This document shows, one piece after another, positions 26,501-38,500 of a stretch of 45,534 nucleotides of DNA (the first letter of the stretch is position 1; every line of letters begins with the position of its first letter). The notes below the pieces were generated by a model, which was given only the letters and a program-made list of their open reading frames with translations, had not been told where the DNA came from and searched no databases. A program made the translations under genes and the position numbers. This DNA is from Saccoglossus kowalevskii (lineage: Eukaryota; Hemichordata; Enteropneusta; Harrimaniidae): positions 21,336 to 66,869 of the forward strand of contig NW_003135845.1 in assembly GCF_000003605.2 (NCBI RefSeq). The letters are read 5' to 3'.

Positions 26501-29500
26501 CTCTCAATACTCGTTTGACGATCAGATACAAATGTCAATCATTTAAATGTTAAACAATCATCATAATCATATTCCTGACATGTTTATATTCCAGCTATAT
26601 TACTATAAACAAAACTATATATCTTAAATTCGATAACTAATCGGGACTGTGCAATGCATGGCTTGTTTTTTCAAATATTGGTAAACAAACTCGACTGACA
26701 TACCTGGGTTCAAGCCCGGGACCCGGCGTCATTTTTTTCCCTCTTTGTTACTGTTATTTAACTGTATTTAATCACTTTGTATAAGCAACTGATTCTTCCT
26801 ATTTATTTTTTATTTGACATTTTTTGCTTTTTTTTTAAGAAATTGAAATCAGGGCTCTCTATTCAAAGTAGTGCTTGGCTGCTTGCTAACCTTGTTATTC
26901 AGCTTTCATTTGATTATATATTCGGATTTAATGTAAATACTTGACCAAGTGGAAAGTTTGTGTGTGTAGCTCAAATAGTTTATGAAATATTGATAAAATA
27001 GTAGCTTAAATTCTGCATTGGTTATACAAGGGATCCGGCAGACCTGGGTTCAAGCCCAGGACTTGGCTTCATTTTTCCCCTATTGTTCCTGTTTTTCACT
27101 GTTTTTTTTGCTTTTTATTGAAATAGAGAGCAGGTTTCTAATCAAAGCAGTGCATGGTAGCCTGCAAACCTGGGAAAATATTTTAAACTATTTTTTATTA
27201 TACTATATGTAGATTCTTAAACAATGTTTGGCCAAGTTCAAAGTTGCTGTGCCTAGGTTCTAAATATTTGGAGACATCTGTGGAAATGCCTAAATGTAGC
27301 TTAACATGTAAAATCAATTTCTGCATTTGACTTGCAACATGTCAAGGTCAAAAAGTCATTTGTGAATTGTAAAATTCAGTGGGTTAAGTCATGGTTTAAA
27401 CTTATCTCTGGATCCTAAAAATAAATCTATAAAACGACTCTGTTCCTAGCAAAGTTTCAAAATAATGAGAAATGTTTTCCAATTTTCTTTTTTCTGCTTG
27501 TATTCAATTCTGCTGTTCCTTAAAACACATTTTAATATGAGTGCAAAACCGTGTTCAAAGCAGTGCTTAAATGAATAGGTATGTGATGGGGAAATATAAA
27601 GTTGGTTAAATGGTGGGGGCATTTATACACTGTCTCATCAGAAAGATAGATTCTGTTTAAATCATTACATCTCTCTGGGCTGTGAATATAAATTTTAGCA
27701 TATTTGGTTGACCTAATTATATATATATATATATAAATAATAATAATTTGTAATGGAGAGTGCAGCTCTGACCATCTGCCACAACATACATATCTGTACA
27801 GTTGACAGAGTACAGTCTTTGAGAGTAAGTACTTGGGAATGGGTCTGAATTGGGGATGAATATCCTTGGCTATAGAAAAAGTGATTACACTTTGTAATAG
27901 CATTTGAAATAATGCAGACCAAGATGAAGATTCGTGAAGCCTAAGTAAAGAACCTTACATTTTCCACGATGGAAACACATTTGCATTTTTGAGAAGACCA
28001 GTTCTGTAGTTCATGTAGATCAAGCTTAAGCTAAACTGAAGCTGAGTTTGTAAGAGCAGAATATATATTTGTGTCATTGTGTCACTGTCTTGGAAGTTCA
28101 GCATTGTCCAAGCTTGACTAGAAGATTATAGTTAATGGTTTACAAAATAAGGGTGCCATCTTTTTCAGGATACTTGGGTAAACTTTGTTAAGTCCGAGAG
28201 ATCCATCTATTTTCAAGCTATTGAGCAACTTGAGTACCTTTTGGTCTGAGATTAGTGGCTAACTGTCTGGTATATTGTCCATATTTTCAGAAGTGAAAAC
28301 TGAGTAGTACTGGTCACTGAGAACCTCAGCAACTTCATTTTCATTATATCTTGTTTCTATGCCAACAGATCCAGAAGATGAATCTGCTCTTCCAGTGAAC
28401 CCTCCTACTATTCGTGGAACACAGTCATATGAGAAATGGGTTATAGATATAAAAAAAGACAGTGCTGAAGTGATACATGATCCACAAAAGTCAAGGATGT
28501 TTGCAACTTGTGCTGCACAACTTAGAGTATGTATATTACTATAAACATTTCGAAGGCAGACTTTGTGATATTATTTTCCACCTTTAATATAGATAGCTTG
28601 AATGACGAGAAGTCAAATTGACTCAATTATTGCTTGAAAATTAAAGTGCTGAATAGTATGCATTTGAAGAAGTTTTGTATGTTGGGGGGGGGGGGATCTA
28701 AATATTTATTTCAAAAAGCCATGTTCATAAACACAGTTTCGGGGTTAGTATCTGAGCTTTAGTGGTGTATGTTAAGTTATACCAACAATTTCTACTGTTG
28801 CTTTCTGGATAATCCCCAAATGATAACAGTTGGATGTATTCATAATTGGAACCATTTGATTTATGTATGATGCTTGGAATACTGGAATCTGATCTGCCTG
28901 TTTTTTTTTTTTTTTTTGGTTTTTTTATAAATTGTATATTTCCTATTTAGTACATATCACTTGAACGGTTTTTCTCTCTTTGTTGGTCTTTTGGTGGTGC
29001 AGTTTTACTTCAGGATTGTGATTGTGTATGTTGTATATAATAAAGGTAAATATATTATATATGTACACACAGGATATATCCCCTCAATGACTCCAGGGAC
29101 AGAATTTATTTCCTTCTTGTCTTCTTGACTGCCCCCCCCCCCAGACAGGATATATCTTCTCCCTGACTGTTCCCCCTCCAGGGTCAGAATATATGTGTGA
29201 TATGACTGCTTCCCCTCCTATTCCAAAATACCCCCATTCTAATACATTGTTTTGTCAATTATTTAACTACAAGGAAACTCATTACTTGTACAAACATTAG
29301 TATCTATGGGGCCATCACACAAGTATGTCTACTCAATGTTGCGAAAAAAACAGTCAAATAAACCTCCCTCTCTGTCGTGAGCAAGCTTATTAATATAACA
29401 AGAACAACATAAAAGTATAATTCATTCTGCATTCAGGAATACAACAATGCACTATTCATCAATGAAGATGTCAGAACTTTAGATGCTTTACGATATCTTC

Positions 29501-32500
29501 AGAAATATTTTAAGAGTCTTGAAGATCGACAGGAAGGGTTTGATCAGCTGGATAAAGACCTGGTACAACTTTTCCAAGGTAACTTATTTTTATGACTATT
29601 GTCAGAAGTTTATGAATACTATCTTCGGTTAGCTGTCCATGGACGTCAACTTGTATAAGATTTGTCTATCATAATCCACAGGAGAAAAAAAATTGTTTCC
29701 GCTCAAAAAAACATCCTAGGGGTTGTAAATTACAAAGATCTATTTAATATGAAGTTAAAACAGCGATTTTTCTAACAGAATCTTGTTAACACATTACTTG
29801 ATAATGCTTTTTGACTCCCGTGTGATAAGCAACAATGGGAGTCTTCTTTGTGTGTGTGTGTCCGTCTGTTCCACTGATATCTCAAGAACCATACATCGGT
29901 TTTTGATGAAACCCAATGCGCAGATTTGATTAGGTTTTGGTAGAAATCCTTGCATATTAATTACCTAATTTGCATGATAATTAGTTCATTTTTAGCTGTT
30001 CCATGACTGTTCCACTGATATCTAAAGAACCACTCATTGAATTTTGATGAAACTTGGTACATAGATGCTCTCAACTAATGCCAGGTTTTGATTAGTTTTG
30101 GGTGAAAATCTTTGCATAATAATTACCTAATTTGCGTAATGATTAGTAAATTTTCGGTTTTTCCACTGATATCTCAACTACTAATAATCACATTTCAATG
30201 AAACTTGGTACCTAGATGTCATAGGACACTGCACAGACCTGGTAGTTTTTAGGGTAATATCAGTACATATTAATTACCTATTTTGCATAATAAATTAATT
30301 TCCAGCTTTTGATATTTCAAGTAGTAAGCATTACATTTCAATAAAACAGGGTACATAGATACTCAAGGATTATGCAGATGTTGATTCTTTTGGGATAAAT
30401 ATTTGTGCATATTAATCACCAAATTTGCATATTTAGTTAATTTTAGGATTTTACCGTATATCTCAAATACTAATCATCACATTTCAATGAAACTTTGTAC
30501 ATAGGTCCTCTAAGACTATGCAGAGAACTGATTAGTTTTGGGGTAAATAATTGTGCATATTAATTACCTAATTTGCACAATTATTTAATTTTTACCTTTT
30601 TTCACTGATATCTCAAGTACTAATCATCACCTTTAAATGAATCTAAACTGTGCAGAGAGCCAATTAGTTGTTGGTATATATTTATGCATATTAATCACCT
30701 AATTTGCATATTTAACCAATTTTCAACTTTCACACTGATATCTCAAGTACTAATCATCATATTTCATAGAAACTTTGTACATGGATGCTCTAGGACAATG
30801 TACAAATATGATCAGTTTTGGGTTAAAATCTGTTCATATTAATTCCCTAATTTATTTTTACTGTGTCTCTAATACTCTTAGCACACGGGAGTTCTTTCTA
30901 AGCTTTCTTTGATTTTGACTCCTATGTGCTGAGCACATAATAGGAATTGTTGCAGTTACCTCTAGGACAATGCACCAATATCTCAGGTACAAATCATCAA
31001 ATTTCAATGATTCTTGGTAAATGAATGCTGTAAGGCAATGCGATAACCTAATAATTGGGTTGCAATATTTCCATAATAATGAAAATTGATATCTCAAAAG
31101 CTATTCATCACATAGCAATAAAATTTAATACATATGCAATGTGTTTAATATACCTACACGTAAAAAACAGCGACTTCAATTATTGCATCAATATGTTTTT
31201 GTTCTTGTGCACCTCTCTGTTTTAATTCAGAGTTATGTACAATTCTATATTTTATAGATAAGCAACCTCAGCTAGAAATTATTGCTGCTGACCCATCATT
31301 CAGTAATCCATTGCTGGAAAAACTAGGATCTTTAATCCAGTTGGCATACCAAGAAAATGATTCATCACAGGCAATTGTATTAACAAAAACCAGAGCTGCA
31401 TGCTATGCACTTCAAAGCTGGATGGAAGAGACAGATGAATTGAAACACCTCAATCCTGGTGTGTTGATTGGTAGCGGTGGCAGTGGAGAAAACCCTGGTG
31501 AGTACACATCTCCTACCAAATCTTATTGTAGTTGTGACAGTGGAGATAACCCTGGTAAGTACATACCTACCAAATCTGATTGTAGTTGTGACAGTGGAGA
31601 TAACCCTGGTAAGTACATACCTACCAAATCTGATTGTAGTTGTGACAGTGGAGATAACCCTGGTAGGTACACGCCTCCTACCTGTTTTGATACGTATTTG
31701 GGTATAAAAGTAGTCACGAAGAGGCCGTGGTCTGGATGTGTTGCAGACGCAACATTTACTAAGCCTACATCAACAAAACAGAGCATGTGCGTAAAAGTCA
31801 TAAAGGTCATGCAAACAAAAGAACATCACAATAGTTACAAACAGTAAAAATACTCAACAGTGCAAACCAATAACTGCAAAACTAATAGTAAACAGTCTAA
31901 GTCATACTGTCAAGTCAGATGGTCAGTCAAGTGGTGTATTTGTCAAGATAGGCTCGTGGTTAGACATTATGTCCACTTCGTGTCTTGGTGGGTGATTTGT
32001 ATGGTTCAGTCACTGTGGGTGTAGCTTGCAGTGCAGCGGCTGATGTCAAATCACATGTGGTATTCGACCGAGTATTTGTGGGTAATGGCCATCTGTGATG
32101 AGGTTTGTCTGTCAAGAATGAAGTGAGATTCAGCAGATTTTCTCAGGTTCATTCTGTTGCGTCGGTAGTTGCCTTTGGGTGTGTCTATGGTGTAAAATCT
32201 TTGGTCGAGACGTTGTGTCATGATGCCTTTACTCCATTTCTTCACGCCGAGGACAAACGGTTCCATTCTGATGACATCACCCATCTCTAAAACAGGTAGA
32301 TCATGGGCTTGTCTGTTGTATGAGTTGTTTGTGTCTCATTCTTTCTCGCTTTTGTTCTGAGTTGACATATCTTGGTTGTAGTAGTCTAGCTGTGGTTGGG
32401 AGTAGTGAGTGAGTGAGTGAGTGGTTGTACTGGACGGGATTCTACTCCTTGTGTAGGGGTGTTGCGCTGGTCGAGTATGGCAAGGTATCTATCGCTTTTT

Positions 32501-35500
32501 GAGTCCTTGCACTTCCTTGGAATGCGTTTTGCTTTCTTGACTGCAGATTCTACCTTTCCATTGACTTTGCTATTGTAGGGACTGGTTACCAGGTGTTCAA
32601 AGTCCCATGCTTGTGCAAATGTTCTAAACTCAGATGAAGCATATTGGGGTGTATTGTCGGATACTACTTTTCAGGGTTACCATGTCTCGCAAAATGGCTC
32701 TTTGTTGCCTTTATCACAGTAGCTGATCGTGTGTTTGGTTGTTTGTCTAGTTCGCTGTAATAGTCAACAGTCACAAGATAGTTAGTGTTGTCATATGTAA
32801 AGAGATCAGTCGCAACTTTCTGCCATGGGCGTTGAGGTAAATCGTGACTCATCAGTGTTTCCTTTGCTTGAATAGTTCTGCAGGTTACGCATGATGAGAT
32901 ATGGTGTTTCACTTCTGCTGACATGCTGGGTCAATACAGGCTAATGCATGCTCTATGTAGGCATCTCTACACACCAATATGAGATGAGTGTATGCGAGTT
33001 AGCATGTCTTTTCTTATGCTATGCGGGATGACTACTCTTCTCGAAATATCAGGCCATCATCCTGTGATGATTGTTCTCAGTAGCGTCACAGATTTTGGCC
33101 AGTCGTTCTTCTCTGATGGGTAGGAAACTAAACAAATTAATTCTGTCAAAGACGGTTTCTTTAGTACTTGCAGTTGTGGGTGGGTGTGCCCTCGACAGTG
33201 TATCTGCAATAAACATTTCTTTAACTTACCTTTACATTAATGCCATGGTTCATAGCTTTGTGTAGTGGCTTCTTCACTATTGACTCTAGTGTTTTATGAT
33301 CACTATAAACAATGGTGTGGTGGCCGTATTGTAGTAGGCTAGAATAGGTGCTGAACCAATCTTAGACATAAGTTCAGTGAAAGCTGATTTGTAAACTGTG
33401 CGCCATTCCCACTGGATATCAGAATGTGTCAGCAGTCGAATTGGCTTCATTATATCAGATAGATGAGGTAGGAATCGGCTGAGGTAGTTTACCAAGCAAT
33501 TGAGACGTTGGACATCTTCGGTATTTCTTGGAGTAGGCATGTCTTGTATTGCCCCCACTTTATCAGGGTCAACTTTGAGACCTTCTGACGTTAACAAATG
33601 TCCTTGGAAGCGAATCTCAGAACAACGAAGTTCAAGTTTTTTCTTCTTGAGCCTTATTCCTTTCTCACATCTGTTCAGCAGTTTCTTAAGATGAGTATCA
33701 TGTTCGGTAACAGTCTCAGTGAACTATTACGTCATCAGCAATACATATTACACCAGGCAAGTTCTCTAAGGCTTGATGTAATAGTTTTTGAGTTATCTCA
33801 CTCGATACATTGAAACCGAATGGAAGTCTAAGCCAATGGTATCTACCATACAGAGTAATGAATGTAGTTAACAGACTAGATTCTTCGTCAAGGACTAGAC
33901 GCCAGTATGCAGAAGACAGATCAACATTTGTGAAGATTTTAAACTTCGCTAAATCAGGTAGGTGCTCATCATGCATTGGCAACTGGTACCTTTTTCGTTA
34001 GTGGGCTTCGTTGAGGGGCTTCGGGTCGATGCATATTCAGATTTCGCCTGATTTTTAGTTGTAGTAACAAACAAACTGACTAGACTATTCTGTGGTTTTG
34101 TATACTGGGGTTAGAGCTTCTAAATTCTCAAGTCAGTCAAGCTCAGCTTGCAGTTTCGAACTGAAACTGCGACTGGTCGACACATGGAGGTTCACTTCAC
34201 CCTCAAACTTGCCTAGAGCAGTGTCATCGAACACATCAGGATAGTAAGGGTGATATTATCTTTGCTGTCAGTTTTCACTGCGTCGACTTGCTTGAAATTT
34301 CCCCTATGTATTGACAATAAGTTCATTGGTTCAGTAGCATGAAGACCAAGTAGTGGAGTTAACTTATCTCCCACTATGATGTACTCTACGGGAAAACTTC
34401 CTGCCCGACCTAGGATTGCAAATATTTAATCGACAAACTCTAATTGGCTTTACTTTGGTACCGTTCCACATTACTAAGGTTGTGGGACAAGGCTTGATTT
34501 GTATCTCTCTAACATATATAGCAGGCAAAAGGTTGACACTAGCTCCAAAGTCCAAATACAATTTTACTGGTTGCCTATCAATGACCATTTCAGCATGGAC
34601 TTGTTTCTCTTGAGAACCAACAGTGTAGACTTTTACACATGATATCCACTCAGGGTCAGGGTTAGAGTCACTGTCAGGTCGGTTGTTAGTGTCATAGTCA
34701 CAGTCAAGTACAGCATGTGCTCTACTAGATTTTCTACATTTCTTAGAAAAATGATTTCTACCCTTACATAATGAACAGGTTTTACCCCACGCTGAGCATT
34801 TAAATTTGCCAGAAACATGTTTATAACCACAAAATTGTCCCTAGTTTTTGCTTCAGGCTTTGAATATTTCTTCTCAAATTTCTGTCTTGGCTCTCTGGAT
34901 TGAGTTGACTTCACCATGTGTACTTCATGTTGACCTCCCATTTCCTCCAGTTGTGAGGCAGTTGCCTCAGCCCCATGGCAAATATCAATACAGACATTTA
35001 ATTTCAGATCACGCTCTTGTAGTAGACGTTTGCGGACTGCATTGTCCTTTATACCAATCACTATCTGGTCGCGGATGACAAAAATTACAAGTTTTTGCTA
35101 GTGTTCTGAGTGAAGTTACATATACATCAATACTCTCACCCGGCTCTTGGACTCTCTTGTTGAATAGATATCTCCCGTAGGTTTCACTTGTTTCTCCAAT
35201 AAAATGCTTGTCAAATTTCTGTATAAATTACAAATAACTGTATCAACTAGACTTTTATCTTCCCCAGCACCTTATACACTCACAGAGCTTCAGGCCCATT
35301 ATAATGTAAAAACAGGGCTAGTACACTGGAGCTTGGATCTGCAGGTTAGTAATAATGCTATAATTGCTCCAAATCTGTTTCCAGAGTTTACTACATCACC
35401 TACCAAAAATCCGTTGAAATAATAAATTACTCATAAGGCTTAATTACAGATAACAGCCCCAAACGGAAATTATTAAAGAATATACCCGGGTCCAAACGGG

Positions 35501-38500
35501 GAACACCCTATGGTAACATTCTCTAAGAAAAATGCCTCGCCTAAGGGGTTATCACCCAGGCGATCACTCTAAAAAGGGAAGTCCCCAGCCAAAGCTAACG
35601 GTGCGTTTCACAGAAAAAAATTTCTCCCTTTTCCCTTTGAGGTCGGACTCTCTGCTCAATGTAGCGAGTTTGACGACCTTCACAGCCGTCCATCTTTGAG
35701 GTGACAGATGGCGGGACATTCTCCCATTGTGAAGTTAGTTTCTCTGCGCGGTATTACCAAGGCGGGCACCGCTTTTGCCGGGGGGACTGAGTTGCCAATC
35801 ACCGCGAATACCACCATTGGTATACAGCGTGTCCCTACTTGACATTGAGTACCAAGATAGGATCAGTACAGCCCTTATGGGCTTCATCAACAGTTACGCA
35901 ACCCGCGTTGATTCCTCAAGTACAGGGACATCCCTTGTTGTCTTCCCCTACCGATGTTAGTCAGGGTGAAAGGGGCTCCTCCTATGGTAATGAGATGGCT
36001 TTCAAAGTGAATTCCCTCCTGCAGTCATGGGGTACGAGAGTCAGCTGGGAGAGGGACGGGTCGTGCTTCTGCCTGTCCCCCCTCCACCAGAACTCGGGTC
36101 AGATGTGTCGCATCCTTCCTTCGAACTCTCCCTAAGAGGATCAGGGGTGGCAACCCACATCAGTGGGGCAGCGAGCATCCACCTCTCTTATGGAGGGGGA
36201 TCCCCCTTCTGGACAGGGCACGCTATGTGCTTCCCGCCAAGTTTTCCACTCCTCCCTCAGGCACGGTCGGAGCAGGCTGCATTTCCCTTGTTTCACCAAG
36301 CTGCGCAGAGTGCCCCTACTTGTGCTCTGCAAGGGGGGACTCAGTGTTGGTAGCCCTGTGCAGGGTGGTACGCAGGCCTTCTGCGGGGCGATTTGTCATC
36401 TCTCTTCCCCTCCATTTCAGGACAGTCACAGGCTACCCAGTCAACCGGATCCCAGCTGACCCTTACTAATATGCAGTTAGGACGCAGCTTGTGAACCGGG
36501 CATTGCTTGGCATGAGACTTTTGTTCCGTGCGCAGCCGGTAGTAATCCTACGCCTGGATGGCGGAGTCGCCGTCGTTTTCATTGGTGTTCTCCTCTCTCA
36601 CTGCCGGCGAGACCACTCATGTTGGCTGACTCCCCCGGGCACCTTGTGTGGCCCTGGCTATGGTGGGGGCTCATAGGGCGATGGAGGGAGGGATGATTAG
36701 TACCCTTCGGGAGAAAAGGACAAAAAGACTGATCCTGTATTTGGGTTGGTGCTGTCCCATGCCTTCCGTTGGGGAACAGATACCCCACCGGGGCTATGCG
36801 AACCATCGATGGGTCCCTGGTGTGGGAAACCCATGCGGTACTGCAGCCTTCTCCATGGGTTCCCCGTCCCAATCCGAGTACTCATGCCTTTGTTAAGGCG
36901 GGTTGGGCAGATCGTGAAAGCCATGTTGCATGGTCATTTTACCAGAACCAGAGCCTGCAAGTGCATTGGGCTCTACAGGCAGAATTAAAACCCATATTTT
37001 TTTTAGAATGGGCTCCTTTGGCGTTAGAGCGTCAGCTCACCCTTTTAAGTTCTGATCGCCTGAGTGCTCAGCAATGAACCATGATCTTTGGGCAGTTGGG
37101 CCAGTTTCTGGCTGTGCAGAGAGTCGCTATGTGCGATATCATGCAAGTCCATACTGCCCTCTTGGCAGGACAGGTTTCGGTCGAGCAGGAGGCAGTTCTG
37201 AGTCAGTGCACCTACCCTACTCCATCGGGAGACGAGTTTGATCACCTGTGGTGAATGTCTTGGGTGCACGACCGGGTCTTTGCTGGCCGGTTAACTGATG
37301 CGGAGTATGGTTTGGCGGTTGCTGAGGATCAACATATCCAATTGAAGCAATCGTCCTCATTGACCAAGATAGCTAGTCCTTCTGGCCAGCAGTTCAAACC
37401 AAAACCGCAGGCAATAATAATAAGTCCCCCACTCTGAACCAGAAACAGCATTGATCAAAGCGCTCATGGTCTCTTTCTAGGGGCAGAAGAAGACTAGTAG
37501 CGGGAAGCGTCAGAAGAAGCCCAAGAACGTGGCTCTGGTGGTGGGTGTTTCGCCGGCTGCCTGGTCTTGAATGGTGGACGACTCTGGATTCCCTTTCCGG
37601 AGTCCTCGGGCTCAGTCTCCCCATCTTCGTCCTCCCACACTGCAGGCTGGAGGTCGGGGAGCTCTTGTTGTGAATGACCGATTTTTTTTACCGTGAAATT
37701 ATTTCCACGGATTTTCTGCTAGGTATGATTAGGTAAACAAACGGGTTTGTGCAACCCTAATAGTTTCCATTATTGTTGATCGATAACAGGGAGTTCTGCC
37801 ATAATTAATTCAACAATGTCAAAAAAGCAACAACAAAACAGAGCATGCGCGTAAAAGTCAAAAAGGTCATGCAAACAAAAGAACTTCAGCATATTGTTAC
37901 AATCTGATTGTAGTTGTGACAGTGGAAATAACCCTAGTAAGTACACACCTCCTACCCAATCTGATTGTAGTTGTGACAGTGGAGATAACCCTGATAAGTA
38001 CACACCTCCTACCCAATCAGATTGTAGTTGTGACAGTAGAGATAACCCTGGTAAGTACACACCTCCTACCCAATCAGATTGTAGTTGTGACAGTAGAGAT
38101 AACCCTAGTAAGTACACACCTCCTACCCAATCTGATTGTAGTTGTGACAGTGGAGATAACCCTGATAAGTACACACCTTCTACCCAATCAGATTGTAGTT
38201 GTGACAGTAGAGATAACCATAGTAAGTACACACCTCCTACCCAATCTGATTGCAGTTGTGACAGTGGAGATAACCCTGATAAGTACACACCTCCTACCCA
38301 ATCAGATTGTAGTTGTAACAGTAGAGATAACCCTGGTAAGTACACACCTCCTACCCAATCAGATTGTAGTTGTGACAGTAGAGATAACCCTAGTAAGTAC
38401 ACACCTCCTACCCAATCTGATTGTAGTTGTGACAGTGGAGATAACCCTGATAAGTACACACCTCCTACCCAATCAGATTGTAGTTGTGACAGTAGAGATA

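Larger units (their letters stand above)
31683..37901 (-). mobile_element. Ty3/Gypsy LTR retrotransposon, degenerate, with a GC-rich nested segment, splitting the 57-bp minisatellite
   Basis: Minus-strand order from right to left is gag/nucleocapsid, protease, RT-RNase H, integrase: the Ty3/Gypsy order. Short direct repeats at 31771-31839 and 37831-37901 (caacaaaacagagcatg.gcg, then ggtcatgcaaacaaaagaac) share the outer end TGTAAC on the minus strand and look like LTR ends. The left LTR would be 31683-31839 (TG...CA). Minisatellite flanks both sides. The 5' part of gag is missing where the GC-rich segment (about 35450-37740) sits. All ORFs carry stops or frameshifts. Confidence 0.8.

Noticed and set aside
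27532-27903. A 123-codon minus-strand ORF as a gene
   Set aside because: Composition is shaped by an (AT)n run and there is no recognisable domain; it lies within RLR intron 6.
32051-35225. A domesticated Gypsy-derived host gene
   Set aside because: Stops and frameshifts occur in gag, RT and integrase, and the protease triad is damaged, so no intact domain is preserved.
35450-37740. Recent horizontal transfer or bacterial contamination, because of high GC
   Set aside because: The segment is eroded by stops and embedded in a eukaryotic retrotransposon, and the basic tail suits a retroelement structural protein. A nested old element explains it better.
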